Source: Hydractinia symbiolongicarpus (taxonomy: Eukaryota; Cnidaria; Hydrozoa; Anthoathecata; Hydractiniidae). Taken from it: a stretch of 64,000 nucleotides of DNA. Position 1 is the first letter of the stretch, and each line of letters starts with the position of its first letter. The notes beneath the pieces are model-generated. The model was not told the origin of the DNA, did no database searches, and saw nothing but the letters and a program-made list of their open reading frames with translations. Positions 32,620 through 43,682 of the stretch are shown one piece after another. A program made the position numbers and the translations under genes. The stretch covers positions 12,757,001 to 12,821,000 of the forward strand of contig NC_079888.1 in NCBI RefSeq assembly GCF_029227915.1. The letters are read 5' to 3'.

Positions 32620-34960
32620 TTTGGTTACTTTCGCAGAATATCTCTTTAGTGATGTAGCTATGAATGGGTATCCGATTTGCCTTTTTGCAAAAGTAAAGAT
32701 TTACTTCAAATGGTCTGCTAGAACGTTATCTTCTTCGCGCGCGATATTTCTTAAAAGTATCTTTCTAGTGATGTATGCAAGGGTATATTCCACCTCTGCT
32801 TGTCTACTGTATCGTACATATATTTTATTTGTCTTGTTCTGCTAGGGCATCTAATATTTCAATGGAGCTAAAAATTCTCGCAAAATTTCCTTTTCATTGA
32901 CTTATGAATGGGTCCAGCATTTCTGCTTTATTACTGACCAGAAGATGGTTTTCCTTTGAATTTATTTGCCCTTTTAAAGGATCTAAGATTCTATATTGTG
33001 TAGTGTATTGGTCTGGTTTCGGACCTTTGATGTGTCATTACGCAGGAAGGTATTTGTCCAGAACATCGTATCTCTTGGTGTATGGATAAGTATAGAATAA
33101 TACCACTTGTTTAATGTATAGTATATCGTCTTCCCTCGGATTGTCATGTTTTAGGACATCTAATAATGTCAGTTCGAATGAACATAGAATCGCTTCTAAT
33201 GAAGTATGAGTGGGTATAGCACACTGCTGTCTGTTCAATGTATTGTTTGACGACTTCCCTAAGATCGACATGCTTTGAGACTTTTAATATGTCATTTCAC
33301 GAGATGGCATTTGTCTATAATATTGTTTTTGGTGTTGTATCGATGGGTACAGAATACTAACTGCTGTTTAGCATCTATTATGGGAATATATCTTTCTATT
33401 GGTGTATAGATATGTATTCAACCTCAGTGGTCTTATACTATAAAAATAACCGTTAAGGTTGCAACCACTTTCTTTGATTGGTCTGCTTTAGGACATCTAA
33501 CATGCTATTCAGAGAAGAGTAATTGTCCAAGAGATTGTTTCTATAGATGAATCAATGGGTATAAAGCACTACTGCTTGTTCAGTGTATACTGTAACGTCT
33601 GTCGTCAGATTGGTCTGCCTTAAGACTTTTAATATGTTTTTTCGCGAGAGAATATTTGTCCAGAATGCAGTTTTGGTATTTTGTCAAAATATCTGTTCTA
33701 TTAGTGGATGTATTTGTATCCTACCTCAATACCTCTATAGTGCAACGTGTTCCCTCAGATTGGTTTATATTGTAAAGCTTTCGCATTGATTGGTCTGCTT
33801 TAGGACTGTTGATGCGTCATTTCCAGGGAGGGTATTTCTCCATAAAATTGTTTCTATTTGTGTATGGATGTATTTCCAGCATAAGTGTTTGTGCAGGGTA
33901 AAGTATAAAATTTTCTCTTTGATTGGTCTTTTAAAATATCTCAGATCTTATTTTGCACATACCTCAACTTCTAAAAGTGTTACCTTAAATGACGTATGGA
34001 TGTGTCTCACATTTACAGACTTCTTTTAATTTTTCTGCTAGGATTTCGACCTTTACTTTCATCCAGGTTGTTTTTTAGCCATGTATTGTGGAATATCCCA
34101 TTTACTTACTGGTTTAGGGAGGCTTTATTTGAATAGATCTATTAGGTCATTTTTTAAATAGTCTTATCCAAGCTGTCACTGTCGTCTCTATTGCATGTGT
34201 ATATAGAACAAAACCGCCTTTTTAGTGCATACTATACATCTTTCCTCAAATCTAACGGCTTAAGACTTTTACTGTGTCATTTGCGAGGGGGTATTTGTCC
34301 AGAATATTGTTTCTATTGGTGCATAGATGTGCACCCAACCTCACTGAATGTTTAATTTAAGGCGTAAAGTCTTCTCTTGATTGGCGTGCTTCATCTTTTC
34401 GCGAAAGCGTATTCGTCCAAAGTATAGTGTCTATTTGTGAATGGATTGTTATCCAACATCAGTGTTGGTTTGGTTTATAGTGAATAGTTTTTCCTTCGAT
34501 TGGTCTGCTTTGGGACTTTTGATGTGTCATTTTCTTGGAGGGTATTTAGTCAAATATGACTTCTATTGGTGGATGGATGTGTATCCAACCTCAATATTTG
34601 TTCAATTACAGTGTAAAGTCTACACATTGATTAGTCTGCTTTAGAACTTTCATTTTTTTATATCGCGGCAAAGTACTTGTCCAAAATATAGTGTCTCTTT
34701 GTGTATTGACGTGTATTCAACATCAGTGTTTGTTTAGTTTAAAGTATAAAGTCTTCTCTTGATTGGCGTGCTTGAGGACTTTTAATGTAGGACTTTTGAT
34801 GTATCATTTCGCAGAAGAGTATTTTGCCATAATATCATTTCTATTGGTAAATGGATGTATACTCAACCTCAATTGTTGTTTTTTTCAATATGTGATCACT
34901 TTGCATTAATTGGTCTACTTTAGAAATTTTGATACGTCATTTCCAGGGAGAACACTTGTT
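32620..34960 (+). repeat. Degenerate ~130-bp satellite array
   Basis: About 17 units recognised by 'ttggtctgctttaggactttt', 'gtgtcatttcgcgaggag', 'gtatttgtccagaatat', 'tctattggtgtatggatgtg' and 'tatccaacctcagtgtttg'. Anchors of the first motif at about 33480, 33615, 33790, 34501, 34634, 34764 and 34910 give spacings mainly of 130-146 bp. Units are only loosely similar, so the array is old. The numerous 60-80 codon frames here are not genes. It passes directly into the younger array at 34960. Confidence 0.75.
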
Positions 34961-37900
34961 TCTACTGCGGAATAATGTGGCATATTACGTTGGTTATAGC
35001 CTATCTACAAAAAAATGCATTTGTTATGTAGCGATAGAGAGTATTATACCGGTAATATGCAATATTATGCGATATTACGTTGGTTATGGATTATTGACAG
35101 AAAAATATAATATTATTATGGAACGATTGAGAGTATTATGAAGGTATTATGCTGTATTCTGTGATATTACGTTGGTATGGCCATCGACAAAAAAAATTTG
35201 TATTTTTTATGGAACGATAGAGAGTATTATGAAGGTATTATGCAGTATTATGCGATATTACTTTGGTATGGCCATCGACAGAAAATTTATGTATTTTTTA
35301 TGAATTATGAAGGTATTATGCAGTATTATGCAGTATTATGCGATATTACGTTGGTATGGCCATCGACAGAAAAAATATGTATTTTTTATGGAACGACAGA
35401 GAGTATTATGAAGGTATTATGCAGTATTATGCGATATTACGTTGGTATGGCCATCGACAGAAAATTTATGTATTTTTTATGAATTATGAAGGTATTATGC
35501 AGTATTATGCAGTATTATGCGATATTACGTTGGTATGGCCATCGACAGAAAATTTTTGTATTTTTTATGTAACGACAGAGAGTATTATGAAGGTATTATG
35601 CAGTATTATGCGATATTACGTTGGTATGGCCATCGACAGAAAATTTATGTGTTTTTTATGAATTATGAAGGTATTATGCAGTATTATGCGATATTACGTT
35701 GTTATGGCCATCGACAGAAAATTTAAGTACTTTTTTTGAATTATAAAGGTATTATGCAGTATTATGCAGTATTATGCGATATTACGTTGGTATGGCCATC
35801 GACAGAAAATTTATGTGTTTTTTATGAATTATGAAGGTATTATGCAGTATTATGCAGTATTATGCGATATTACGTTGGTATGGCCATCGACAGAAAATTT
35901 AAGTACTTTTTTTGAATTATAAAGGTATTATGCAGTATTATGCAGTATTATGCGATATTACGTTGGTATGGCCATCGACAGAAAATTTATGTGTTTTTTA
36001 TGAATTATGAAGGTATTATGCAGTATTATGCAGTATTATGCGATATTACGTTGGTATGGCCATCGACAGAAAATTTATGTGTTTTTTATGAATTATGAAG
36101 GTATTATGCAGTATTATGCGATATTACGTTGTTATGGCCATCGACAGAAAATTTAAGTACTTTTTTTGAATTATAAAGGTATTATGCAGTATTATGCAGT
36201 ATTATGCGATATTACGTTGGTATGGCCATCGACAGAAAATTTATGTGTTTTTTATGAATTATGAAGGTATTATGCAGTATTATGCGATATTACGTTGTTA
36301 TGGCCATCGACAGAAAATTTAAGTACTTTTTTTGAATTATAAAGGTATTATGCAGTATTATGCAGTATTATGCGATATTACGTTGGTATGGCCATCGACA
36401 GAAAATTTATGTGTTTTTTATGAATTATGAAGGTATTATGCAGTATTATGCAGTATTATGCAGTATTATGCGATATTACGTTGGTATGGCCATCGACAGA
36501 AAATTTAAGTACTTTTTTTGAATTATAAAGGTATTATGCAGTATTATGCAGTATTATGCGATATTACGTTGGTATGGCCATCGACAGAAAATTTATGTGT
36601 TTTTTATGAATTATGAAGGTATTATGCAGTATTATGCAGTATTATGCGATATTACGTTGGTATGGCCATCGACAGAAAATTTATGTGTTTTTTATGAATT
36701 ATGAAGGTATTATGCAGTATTATGCGATATTACGTTGTTATGGCCATCGACAGAAAATTTATGTACTTTTTTTGAATTATAAAGGTATTATGCAGTATTA
36801 TGCAGTATTATGCGATATTACGTTGGTTATGGATTATTGACAGAAAAAATATGTATTTTTTATGGAACGATAGAGAGTATTATGAAGGCATTATGCAGTA
36901 TTATGCGATATTACGTTGGTATGGCCATCGACAGAAAATTTTTGTATTTTTTATGTAACGACAGAGAGTATTATGAAGGTATTATGCAGTATTATGCGAT
37001 ATTACGTTGGTATGGCCATCGACAGAAAATTTATGTGTTTTTTATGAATTATGAAGGTATTATGCAGTATTATGCGATATTACGTTGTTATGGCCATCGA
37101 CAGAAAATTTAAGTACTTTTTTCGAATTATAAAGGTATTATGCAGTATTATGCAGTATTATGCGATATTACGTTGGTATGGCCATCGACAGAAAATTTAT
37201 GTGTTTTTTATGAATTATGAAGGTATTATGCAGTATTATGCGATATTACGTTGTTATGGCCATCGACAGAAAATTTATGTACTTTTTTTGAATTATAAAG
37301 GTATTATGCAGTATTATGCAGTATTATGCGATATTACGTTGTTATGGCCATCGACAGAAAATTTATGTACTTTTTTTGAATTATAAAGGTATTATGCAGT
37401 ATTATGCAGTATTATGCGATATTACGTTGGTTATGGATTATTGACAGAAAAAATATGTATTTTTTATGGAACGATAGAGAGTATTATGAAGGCATTATGC
37501 AGTATTATGCGATATTACGTTGGTATGGCCATCGACAGAAAATTTTTGTATTTTTTATGTAACGACAGAGAGTATTATGAAGGCATTATGCAGTATTATG
37601 CGATATTACGTTGTTATGGCCATCGACAGAAAATTTATGTACTTTTTTTGAATTATAAAGGTATTATGCAGTATTATGCAGTATTATGCGATATTACGTT
37701 GGTATGGCCATCGACAGAAAATTTATGTGTTTTTTATGAATTATGAAGGTATTATGCAGTATTATGCGATATTACGTTGTTATGGCCATCGACAGAAAAT
37801 TTAAGTACTTTTTTTGAATTATGAAGGTATTATGCAGTATTATGCAGTATTATGCGATATTACGTTGGTATGGCCATCGACAGAAAATTTATGTATTTTT

Positions 37901-37985
37901 TATGAATTATGAAGGTATTATGCAGTATTATGCAGTATTATGCGATATTACGTTGGTATGACCATCGACAGAAAAAATATGTATT
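34960..37985 (+). repeat. Homogeneous satellite with 78/88/91-bp units
   Basis: About 34 units built from 'tattatgcag' steps, 'cgatattacgttggtatgg', 'ccatcgacagaaaattta' and 'ttttttatgaattatgaagg'. Anchors at 35179, 35270, 35358, 35449, 35537, 35628, 35706 and 35794 show unit lengths of 91, 88, 91, 88, 91, 78 and 88. Much of the difference comes from the number of 10-bp 'tattatgcag' steps. Variants with 'gttatggattattgacag' at 35079, 36823 and 37427 mark a higher-order duplication of about 604 bp. Because 88 and 91 are not multiples of three, the open frames of 100-111 codons shift frame each unit and are not coding. Confidence 0.9.
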
Positions 37986-38086
37986 TGTTATATAGAGAGG
38001 ATGTCGGATAATGCGGTTCATTTGTCGGGTCCATTTGGTTGGAGAAGTATGACTGAACGTCTGTCGGCTTTTTATGTCGATAAAGT

Positions 38087-39058
38087 ATGAAGGTTGTTAG
38101 TTATGTTGTACGTCGTGTGTCGGGACCACTTAGCCCGGTGCTAAATGAAGTCGTTGCCCCGACAGCCGGTTTTGTGGAACATGCCAATCTTAAAGATGGC
38201 GTGTCAGTCGCAGGTCGTTCAGTTGCTGGCCCCACTGCTAATGCTTCAACTTTTGTTACTCCGGGTTTGTCTGCGGGGGTGGTAGGGTCAACTTTATCAA
38301 TCTCTCTCCCTCCAGTTCCTAAGCGAATTTTGGAAAAGATTAGGGCTAGTGAGTATGTAAATTTGACTATTTATTGCCTCCATCGCTCAATGCCTCAATG
38401 TCCTTGTCGTCCTTGCCCATGGACGATGGAGGTGAGTACGAGATGAGGATGCGCACCGTGGATGGCACGCCTATGTGTAGAAAAAACGTAACTAAGTCTC
38501 GTATTAAGGATTATGCTTCGTGGAGTTTGGCTTGGAGCTATTATCTTAGTTGTAGCTATGCTCCAGTACTCACCACACTTAGCTCAGCAGTTAGTAAGAT
38601 ATCAGACGTACATCGCCCAATTTGCTAACCAGTATTTTTTTTCATATGTATATGCCTTCGACCAACTGCACAGAATACATCTGGCAAATGATACCAGCAA
38701 GAGGTGGGATGTTATAGATAACCTGCTATACAACCATCAGCACCTTTAGAGGCGCTCCTGTGTTGCCAAAAAGGGATGTTGTTGCTTAGGGGTCATCTTC
38801 ATCTACATCCTCCAGGTTGAGCTATGCATGTTTTATCTGCAATGAAGTAGGGCACTTCGCTAACCAATGCCCCACTCGAAGTGGGCGGTTTGGAAGCCCA
38901 ATGAGCAGCAGTTTCGGAATGTCCCCCAGCAGTTTCGAAGTAATTCCCAGCAACCATGGTGCATTAAATTTAATAGAGGACTCAGTTGCACATATACCCC
39001 ATGCACCTACTCTCACAGGTGTTTTTCCTGTGGATCGTCAGGACACCCAGCAATCTAT
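38087..39058 (+). pseudogene. DIRS-type retrotransposon, gag-like ORF (5' part)
   Basis: The first frame opens MKVVSYVVRRVSGPLSPVLN and reaches ISLPPVPKRILEKIRASEYV. A frameshift near 38360 then gives LLPPSLNASMSLSSLPMDDG. A second shift leads to QLHRIHLANDTSKRWDVIDN. A C-x2-C-x4-H-x4-C knuckle (CFICNEVGHFANQC, 38833 onward) and then CIKFNRGLSCTYTPC with HRCFSCGSSGHPA (38957-39050) follow. The 'xC..xN.G.C....C.x.H.C..C...HPA' end is typical of the DIRS ORF1 nucleocapsid region. At least three frame changes disable it. It is interrupted at 39058 by a DNA transposon and resumes at 42305. Confidence 0.7.
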
Positions 39059-39347
39059 CAGTTAGGATCAACCCGTATTCGAGGGATCCCTCAAATGCGG
39101 TATCCCTAGCTAGTCGCATATGCTATCACTCAAATGAGGGATCCCTCAAAGAATGGATGTTGTTGTTTACCAAATAAGCAACTACACTATTATTGAAAAG
39201 TCGATGTTCTGACTGATAGCCAACGATGTTTCTTTATAAAATTCGTGTTCTGGTTCCATGATCACAAAAATAAATAGATTATTGATCGATGTGAAGCACG
39301 TCTCATTACCACTGTATGCACTCCTTTCAGCTTTTTAGAGTAAAATA

Positions 39348-39717
39348 TAATGCCTAAAAGAAAACTCAGAAAGAGCAATGTGGTGGCAACCCGAACAAGA
39401 GATGAAAGTGGGACGTTTGCTGCTATTTGTGGATGCATCAATCACGATGATTGGTCATTTTCCGAGATTTGTATTTCGTCATGAAGATTCTTTTCGAAAA
39501 AGGTCATTAGAACTATGAGAAAAAAGCATTTACCAGAACGTGGAAATACATTATGCACAGCATGTTATAACCATTTCAAAAACAAGTTAGCCATAGATTT
39601 CTGGAATGGTGTAACAGTATCGACAACGAAACCTTCCGTCTTATTTATCAACTAATATTCAATTTCGCACTGGCTATTTATGTTAAAAAATCTGGCGTTA
39701 GAAAAAATAACTGGGAT
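39348..39717 (+). pseudogene. N-terminal part of the transposon's plus-strand gene
   Basis: After an ATG near 39350 the frame reads MPKRKLRKSNVVATRTRDES, then TFAAICGCINHDDWSFSEIC, then a stop. A second frame continues KKHLPERGNTLCTACYNHFK, a Cys pair followed by His. The two Cys/His-rich blocks suggest a zinc-binding N-terminus. Between these and 39718 the coding region appears contracted; frames change and no catalytic core is visible. Confidence 0.4.
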
Positions 39718-40323
39718 ATGATTGATGCTGGTCGAATGAAGTTTTTACCGTTCTTTTACGGGTTCAATCACCCAATCTACCACGAAGTAGAATATAGAGA
39801 TCTGTATCTGAGAGCGTTGTATCCACAAGAAATAACAGATTTCATGGAAGTGAATAGCTGCTACAACCGATCAAGTCTTGAATTGAATTACCAGGGTGGA
39901 GATTTCTGTCTCGAAAACACTATCAAAAAACACAAAATGGTTGCACCCAAGGGCGTTGTCTCAAACGGCACATGGAGGAAAATATCCAGAGGATTGGATA
40001 AAATCGATGTTGTACTTGAAAATGCATCAAAAATTTTGGAAACGGGTGATAAAAGCAAGTATAAGGATGCAGATGTTTACAATGAAATAATAAGATGGAG
40101 AGCAGTTCTGAGATCATCCGATATGCTTACCAACAAAGAAGAAGAAGGTGTAATCAAAAATATTTTCTCTGAACCAATACCATTCGAGTTGGATGATATA
40201 ACAGTAACCGTGGAAGAAAAGATGAAAGAATACTGGACAGAAGCTGCGTCAGGTACACCATTGCAAAACATAAGACACCAAAGATTGTTGGTGCAGTATG
40301 ATTCGGATGAAGACAGTGAATAA
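39718..40323 (+). CDS. Transposon plus-strand gene, C-terminal 201 codons; unknown function
   Basis: The open frame reads MIDAGRMKFLPFFYGFNHPI, then LYPQEITDFMEVNSCYNRS, then NYQGGDFCLENTIKKHKMVA, then a Trp-Arg-Lys block and an acidic tail ending YDSDEDSE. 'H..Y.....RxL', 'GGDFxxE' and 'PxGVxxxxTWxxISRxxDK' are reminiscent of the C-terminal region of repetitive multi-copy proteins in cnidarian genomes. I know no named domain for it. Neighbouring in-frame sequence upstream (QLIFNFALAIYVKKSGVRK) shows that the protein originally started further left. It may be the end of the transposase; the acidic residues visible do not form an obvious DDE triad. Confidence 0.5.
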   Translation: MIDAGRMKFLPFFYGFNHPIYHEVEYRDLYLRALYPQEITDFMEVNSCYNRSSLELNYQGGDFCLENTIKKHKMVAPKGVVSNGTWRKISRGLDKIDVVLENASKILETGDKSKYKDADVYNEIIRWRAVLRSSDMLTNKEEEGVIKNIFSEPIPFELDDITVTVEEKMKEYWTEAASGTPLQNIRHQRLLVQYDSDEDSE

Positions 40324-40401
40324 ATACAAATGTATCTTGCATGAAAACTAGACAAAATATACAACAAAATTTTATAGCTGTTTATGTTGTTTTCTAAGGG
40401 T

Positions 40402-40632
40402 TTATAATCTCTTTTTTAGTAAAGATTTTGGTCTTGGTAAAGACATCGGGTTGTGTGGTGGACAGTAATATTTCACAGTGCTGTCAAACTTTCCTTCGTC
40501 TTTTTCATTAATGACTAAACCAATGCAGTATGCATGAACCCAGTAGTCACACTTACGTTTGGCACAATTAACCCACAATGAGTTATACTCATTATCGGTT
40601 CGACTACCATATATAGTGAGGCATTTCTGGCA
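40402..40632 (-). pseudogene. Transposon minus-strand gene 2: C-terminal PHD-like zinc finger
   Basis: The minus strand reads CQKCLTIYGSRTDNEYNSLW, then VNCAKRKCDYWVHAYCIGL, then KYYCPPHNP and a stop at 40404-40402. The ligand order C-x2-C...C-x4-C-x3-H-x2-C...C-x2-H with an aromatic before the His is that of a PHD/treble-clef type finger. It joins, through frame changes, to a Ser/Thr-rich linker and a basic RRKKKNDPKK patch (40807-40640). Similar C-terminal fingers occur in several DDE transposase families. Confidence 0.5.
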
Positions 40633-41160
40633 TACATCTGTTCATTTTTTTCGGGTCATTCTTTTTTTTTCTTCTGGATGATGGAGTACTTGTGGTCGGA
40701 GCTGATGTAGGATCCATATTAGCAACACTTGAACAGGGAGAAGTAATAGCGGAAGATAGTGAAGTTATTGTTGTGCTTGATGAATTTGAATTGCAACGAC
40801 TGAACATTTCTTGGTTCGTTGACCATCAGCGTGTAACAGGAGGGGTTACATTATGGCGTATTTTAACCAAAACATCGTCATCAGTGACTGTCTTCAATTC
40901 CTTCATCTTCCGCTGAAACCCTTTGCTGTGATTATATCGGGCATTCGCACGTGCTTTTCCAGACTCCAGATACTTTGTACCTAAAAGTTCATAGAGGACA
41001 ATGTTAAATAAACAATATAAATTGGTTACAGAATCCAATTTGTCTTCCTTACCTCTTTTTTTTAGCTGCGACATACTTCTTTTTTTTATTAGCCTCTAAA
41101 TTTACTTTGTTATCATTCTCATCATATACCTCAATATCTTCTACATCAGACATATTTTTA
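40633..41160 (-). pseudogene. Transposon minus-strand gene 2: N-terminal exons, basic/Ser-rich
   Basis: Start at 41160-41150: MSDVEDIEVYDENDNKVNLE, then ANKKKKYVAAKKKR to a donor (AG|GTAAGG, about 41056). A ~70-bp intron ends ctatgaacttttag. The next exon reads YLESGKARANARYNHSKGFQ, then KMKELKTVTDDDVLVKIRHN, then a stop at about 40826, then MFSRCNSNSSSTTITSLSSA in another frame. Splice phase does not fit without a one-base change, and there is an in-frame stop. This copy is therefore decayed or my exon limits are slightly wrong. Confidence 0.4.
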
Positions 41161-41412
41161 GCTCTAAAATGTGAGTATGGTATGACTTCAAATAGATAGA
41201 ATACACTAGCTTGAACACAGGTTCAGAGGACAATTACTGTAATGACAATCCAAAATATATATTCGATAGAATGAAAGAGACATGGAATTGTTATAAGCAT
41301 TATATATTTATTAAGCATGCATCAAAGCATGACATATTCAATGTATATAATTTGCATCTTTTCAAAATGAACATAACATGAATGTACATAAATACATATG
41401 ATAAATAAGTTC

Positions 41413-42025
41413 AAAATGGACAAGAATCACTTGTGTTTTCTACAATAACTCTCTCTGTACACCCATCATAGTTTTTGGTAAAGTTATGAAGCTCCCTGAC
41501 AACGTAGTCAGTTTTCCCCTCCACAACATCTAAAACGTAGATACTGGGTATTATGACACCTCCACCACGTCAATCATATCCACCACATTCACTCTTTTCA
41601 AATTTCTGATCCGGTGGAGGCTTCTTGCTTGGTATGGGATCACCCACTGATTTGCTAAAAAATAAAACAAAAAGTTCACATATATCTACGAACAAATGTA
41701 GAGAGCAGATGTGTATACTTACCATGTAATGCTCTTCGTATAGGGAAGCAAATCGTGAAACACCTTCCCCAAATTCGCAGGCAGCTGTCCAACGAGCAAG
41801 CCTGCTATGTGCTTAACTTTTTGTGTAGAAGAACCCCTCTTTGCTGGTCTTGTTATCGATTCGTGTAACGAAACGGGAATGGCACTCAAGTTAGGCATCC
41901 ACACACCCATAGCATACTTGTTGACTCGTTCTCTACTGGCTTCACTAACATATCTATGTCTTGATGTGGTCGTATTCGATGTACATGATAACCTTTGATA
42001 GTGCTCTCAATCACCTTCACTTTCA
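41413..42025 (-). pseudogene. Transposon minus-strand gene 1: HIRAN-like protein
   Basis: ATG 42025 opens MKVKVIESTIKGYHVHRIRP, HQDIDMLVKPVENES, and after a frameshift AMGVWMPNLSAIPVSLHES, then KVKHIAGLLVGQLPANLGKV to a donor (TG|GTAAGT, 41721). After a ~60-bp intron ending tttattttttag the exon reads KSVGDPIPSKKPPPDQKFEK, CGGYD, TGA, then RGGGVIIPSIYVLDVVEG and a stop near 41413. The layout 'GYHxYxxx....L....E..N..xxAMxV......xGxLP......F..LL.........GGx.VP' parallels HIRAN-like domains on multi-copy cnidarian element proteins. HIRAN modules bind DNA ends or damaged DNA. One frameshift and one in-frame TGA disable it. Confidence 0.5.
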
Positions 42026-42304
42026 TTTTGGCTAAAAGAAAGAAAATATACTGCAAGGAGGCTATGATTTTTAAAAATATCAACCAAGGGGGAAGTCGTT
42101 TCCGCCTGATCGCACTGGTTAACGTCCACTTCGCACTGGATAGAAAGTTGATATTTTGAGGAACATGACGAAATAAACTTGTTTTGGGGCGCGGGCTTGT
42201 CTTCTGTGGCGCGCAAACAGAAAAAACGCCAAAATCCCTCATTTGCGGGGTATCATCGCTCAATTGAGGGATCCCTCGAACACGGGTTGAGCCTAACTGT
42301 CTAT

Positions 42305-43532
42305 TGCACACTCAGGTCCTCTAGGCCTAGTACCAAATGAATTCTTTCCTCTAAAATCGCTTGTCACAAGGTTAACTAAGGTTGATGTATTAGAGAGTCT
42401 CTTGAATGGTCATCCAAACAAAGCATTAGTGCGGTTTATTGTATCAGGTTTTCGATATGGATTCAAACTTGGTTTTCAGGACAATTAGTTGAAATCATGC
42501 ATAAGTAACAACAAATTTTCCATGGAGTATGAACCCAAAGTTTATGAGGCGATTTTGAAAGAGCTGAATAGGGGACATACGGTGGGTCCATTTGCTTCAC
42601 CACCATTTAAATTGCATTGTTCTCCCCTGGGTGCTGTACCAAAAAAGGATGGAACTGTGCGAGTGGTATTAGACCTTTCTTCACCACATGGACATTCAGT
42701 TAACGATGGCATTACCAAAGAGGACTATTCGGTCTCCTACTCATCATTTGATGATGCGGTTGAAATGGTTAAAAGGTTGGGTAGAAATTGTTATACATGG
42801 CTAAGTTGGACATAAAGCATGTTTTAAGACTGTGCCCTGTGCATCCTAGTGATTGGTACCTATTAGGTTATAAGTGGAAGGGAAGATACTTTTTTGACGT
42901 AGTTCTTCCTTTTGGTGGGCGTTCCTCTCCTTTCATTTTTAACAACTTTGCTGATGTTCTAGAGTGGATATTATTGTGGATTTATTTTGTCAAAAAATCT
43001 CTTACATTATTTAGATGATTTCATCACAGCTGCCCTGTGTAAAAATATATGTCAGGCTATAGTAAAGTTGATTAAGGACGTTTTTCACTTGCTATCTTCA
43101 CTTACTTACTATCTTCACTTCGTAAATGGTTAGGGAAGAAGAAATGCACAAAGAGAGAACTGTTATCTCTCATAGGGTCGTTGTCTTTTGCTTGCAAGGT
43201 TGTGAAATGTGGTCGAATGTTCTTACGACGTCTTATTGATCTCTCCACTACAGTTCGTTCCTTGCACCATCATATATCTATTACATCAGAATCTCGCAAG
43301 GATATTCAATGGTGGTGTGAGTTTCTCCCCACTTGGAATGACATCGCTATTATCCACACTGAAACGTTAGACTCATCTTCAATAAATCTTTTTACTGATG
43401 CTTCTGGAGTAGGCATGGGAGGATTTTTTTCTGGTGCATGGTTTTCAGTTGCCTTAAACCTTACTCATAAGTATAGTATCACCTTCATTGAGTTATTGGC
43501 CATAATTGTAGCAGTTTTTTCTTGGGGCAAGG
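42305..43532 (+). pseudogene. DIRS-type retrotransposon, reverse transcriptase and RNase H (5' part)
   Basis: It resumes the gag/pol frame after the transposon: LGPLGLVPNEFFPLKSLV, VRFIVSGFRYGFKLGF, a stop, then YEPKVYEAILKELNRGHTVG, PPFKLHCSPLGAVPKKDG, VRVVLDLSSPHGHSVNDG. A frameshift at about 42795 leads to MAKLDIKHVLRLCPVHPSDW and FFDVVLPFGGRSSPFIFNNF. Another shift gives LLHYLDDFI (43003-43020), the RT catalytic YLDD. A deletion follows, then KKKCTKRELLSLIGSLSFAC, and the RNase H motifs INLFTDASGVGMGGFF and SITFIELLAIIVAVFSWGK. The order and the motifs are those of DIRS RT/RH. It is cut at 43532 by the copia insertion and continues at 48163. Confidence 0.75.
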
Positions 43533-43651
43533 TGTTAGTGTTGATCATTATGCTTATTATTTGTTTCTTTATAGTGTAGTATTATAACTGGTGGGTGTAA
43601 TAAATATATGTGTACATTGTTTCACTATCTATGGTTATTATCAATTTTACA
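43533..43651 (+). repeat. Left LTR of the copia element
   Basis: 119 bp, TGTTAGTGTTGATC...CAATTTTACA. Matches 48037-48157 except for a TA indel near the start, c/t at about 43552 and t/c at about 43619. This is unusually short for copia LTRs. It contains 'taataaatatatg', a possible polyadenylation or TATA-like stretch. Confidence 0.9.
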
Positions 43652-43669
43652 TGGTAGCAAAGGGTAGTT
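43652..43669 (+). other. Primer-binding site, initiator-Met tRNA type
   Basis: TGGTAGCAAAGGGTAG begins immediately after the LTR. It resembles the complement of the initiator-Met tRNA 3' end (TGGTAGCAGAGG...), differing at one of the first 12 positions. Copia elements commonly use this tRNA. Confidence 0.65.
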
Positions 43670-43682
43670 GAAGAATTTAAAG

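Larger units (their letters stand above)
39059..42299. mobile_element. 3.24-kb DNA transposon inserted in the DIRS gag
   Basis: The ends are CAGTTAGGATCAACCCG (left) and its imperfect inverse CGGGTTGAGCCTAACTG (right), extending through CGAGGGATCCCTCAA to TIRs of about 36 bp. Both sides are flanked by TCTAT (39054-39058, 42300-42304), a 5-bp target duplication. Excising the element restores the DIRS frame (PAIY|CTLRSSRPSTK). The palindrome GAGGGATCCCTC occurs at 39081, near 39137 and at 42266 as possible transposase-binding sites. It carries genes on both strands: 39365-40323 (+), 41160-40402 (-) and 42025-41413 (-). The superfamily is not recognised. Confidence 0.8.

Noticed and set aside
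35177-37746. Series of 100-111-codon frames repeating RYYVGMAIDRK-like peptides
   Set aside because: Satellite units are 88 and 91 bp, not multiples of three, so the frame shifts each unit; no coding constraint visible.
34960-37985. Possible CRISPR array because of regular repeats
   Set aside because: No unique spacers between constant repeats; units are tandem and the context is eukaryotic.
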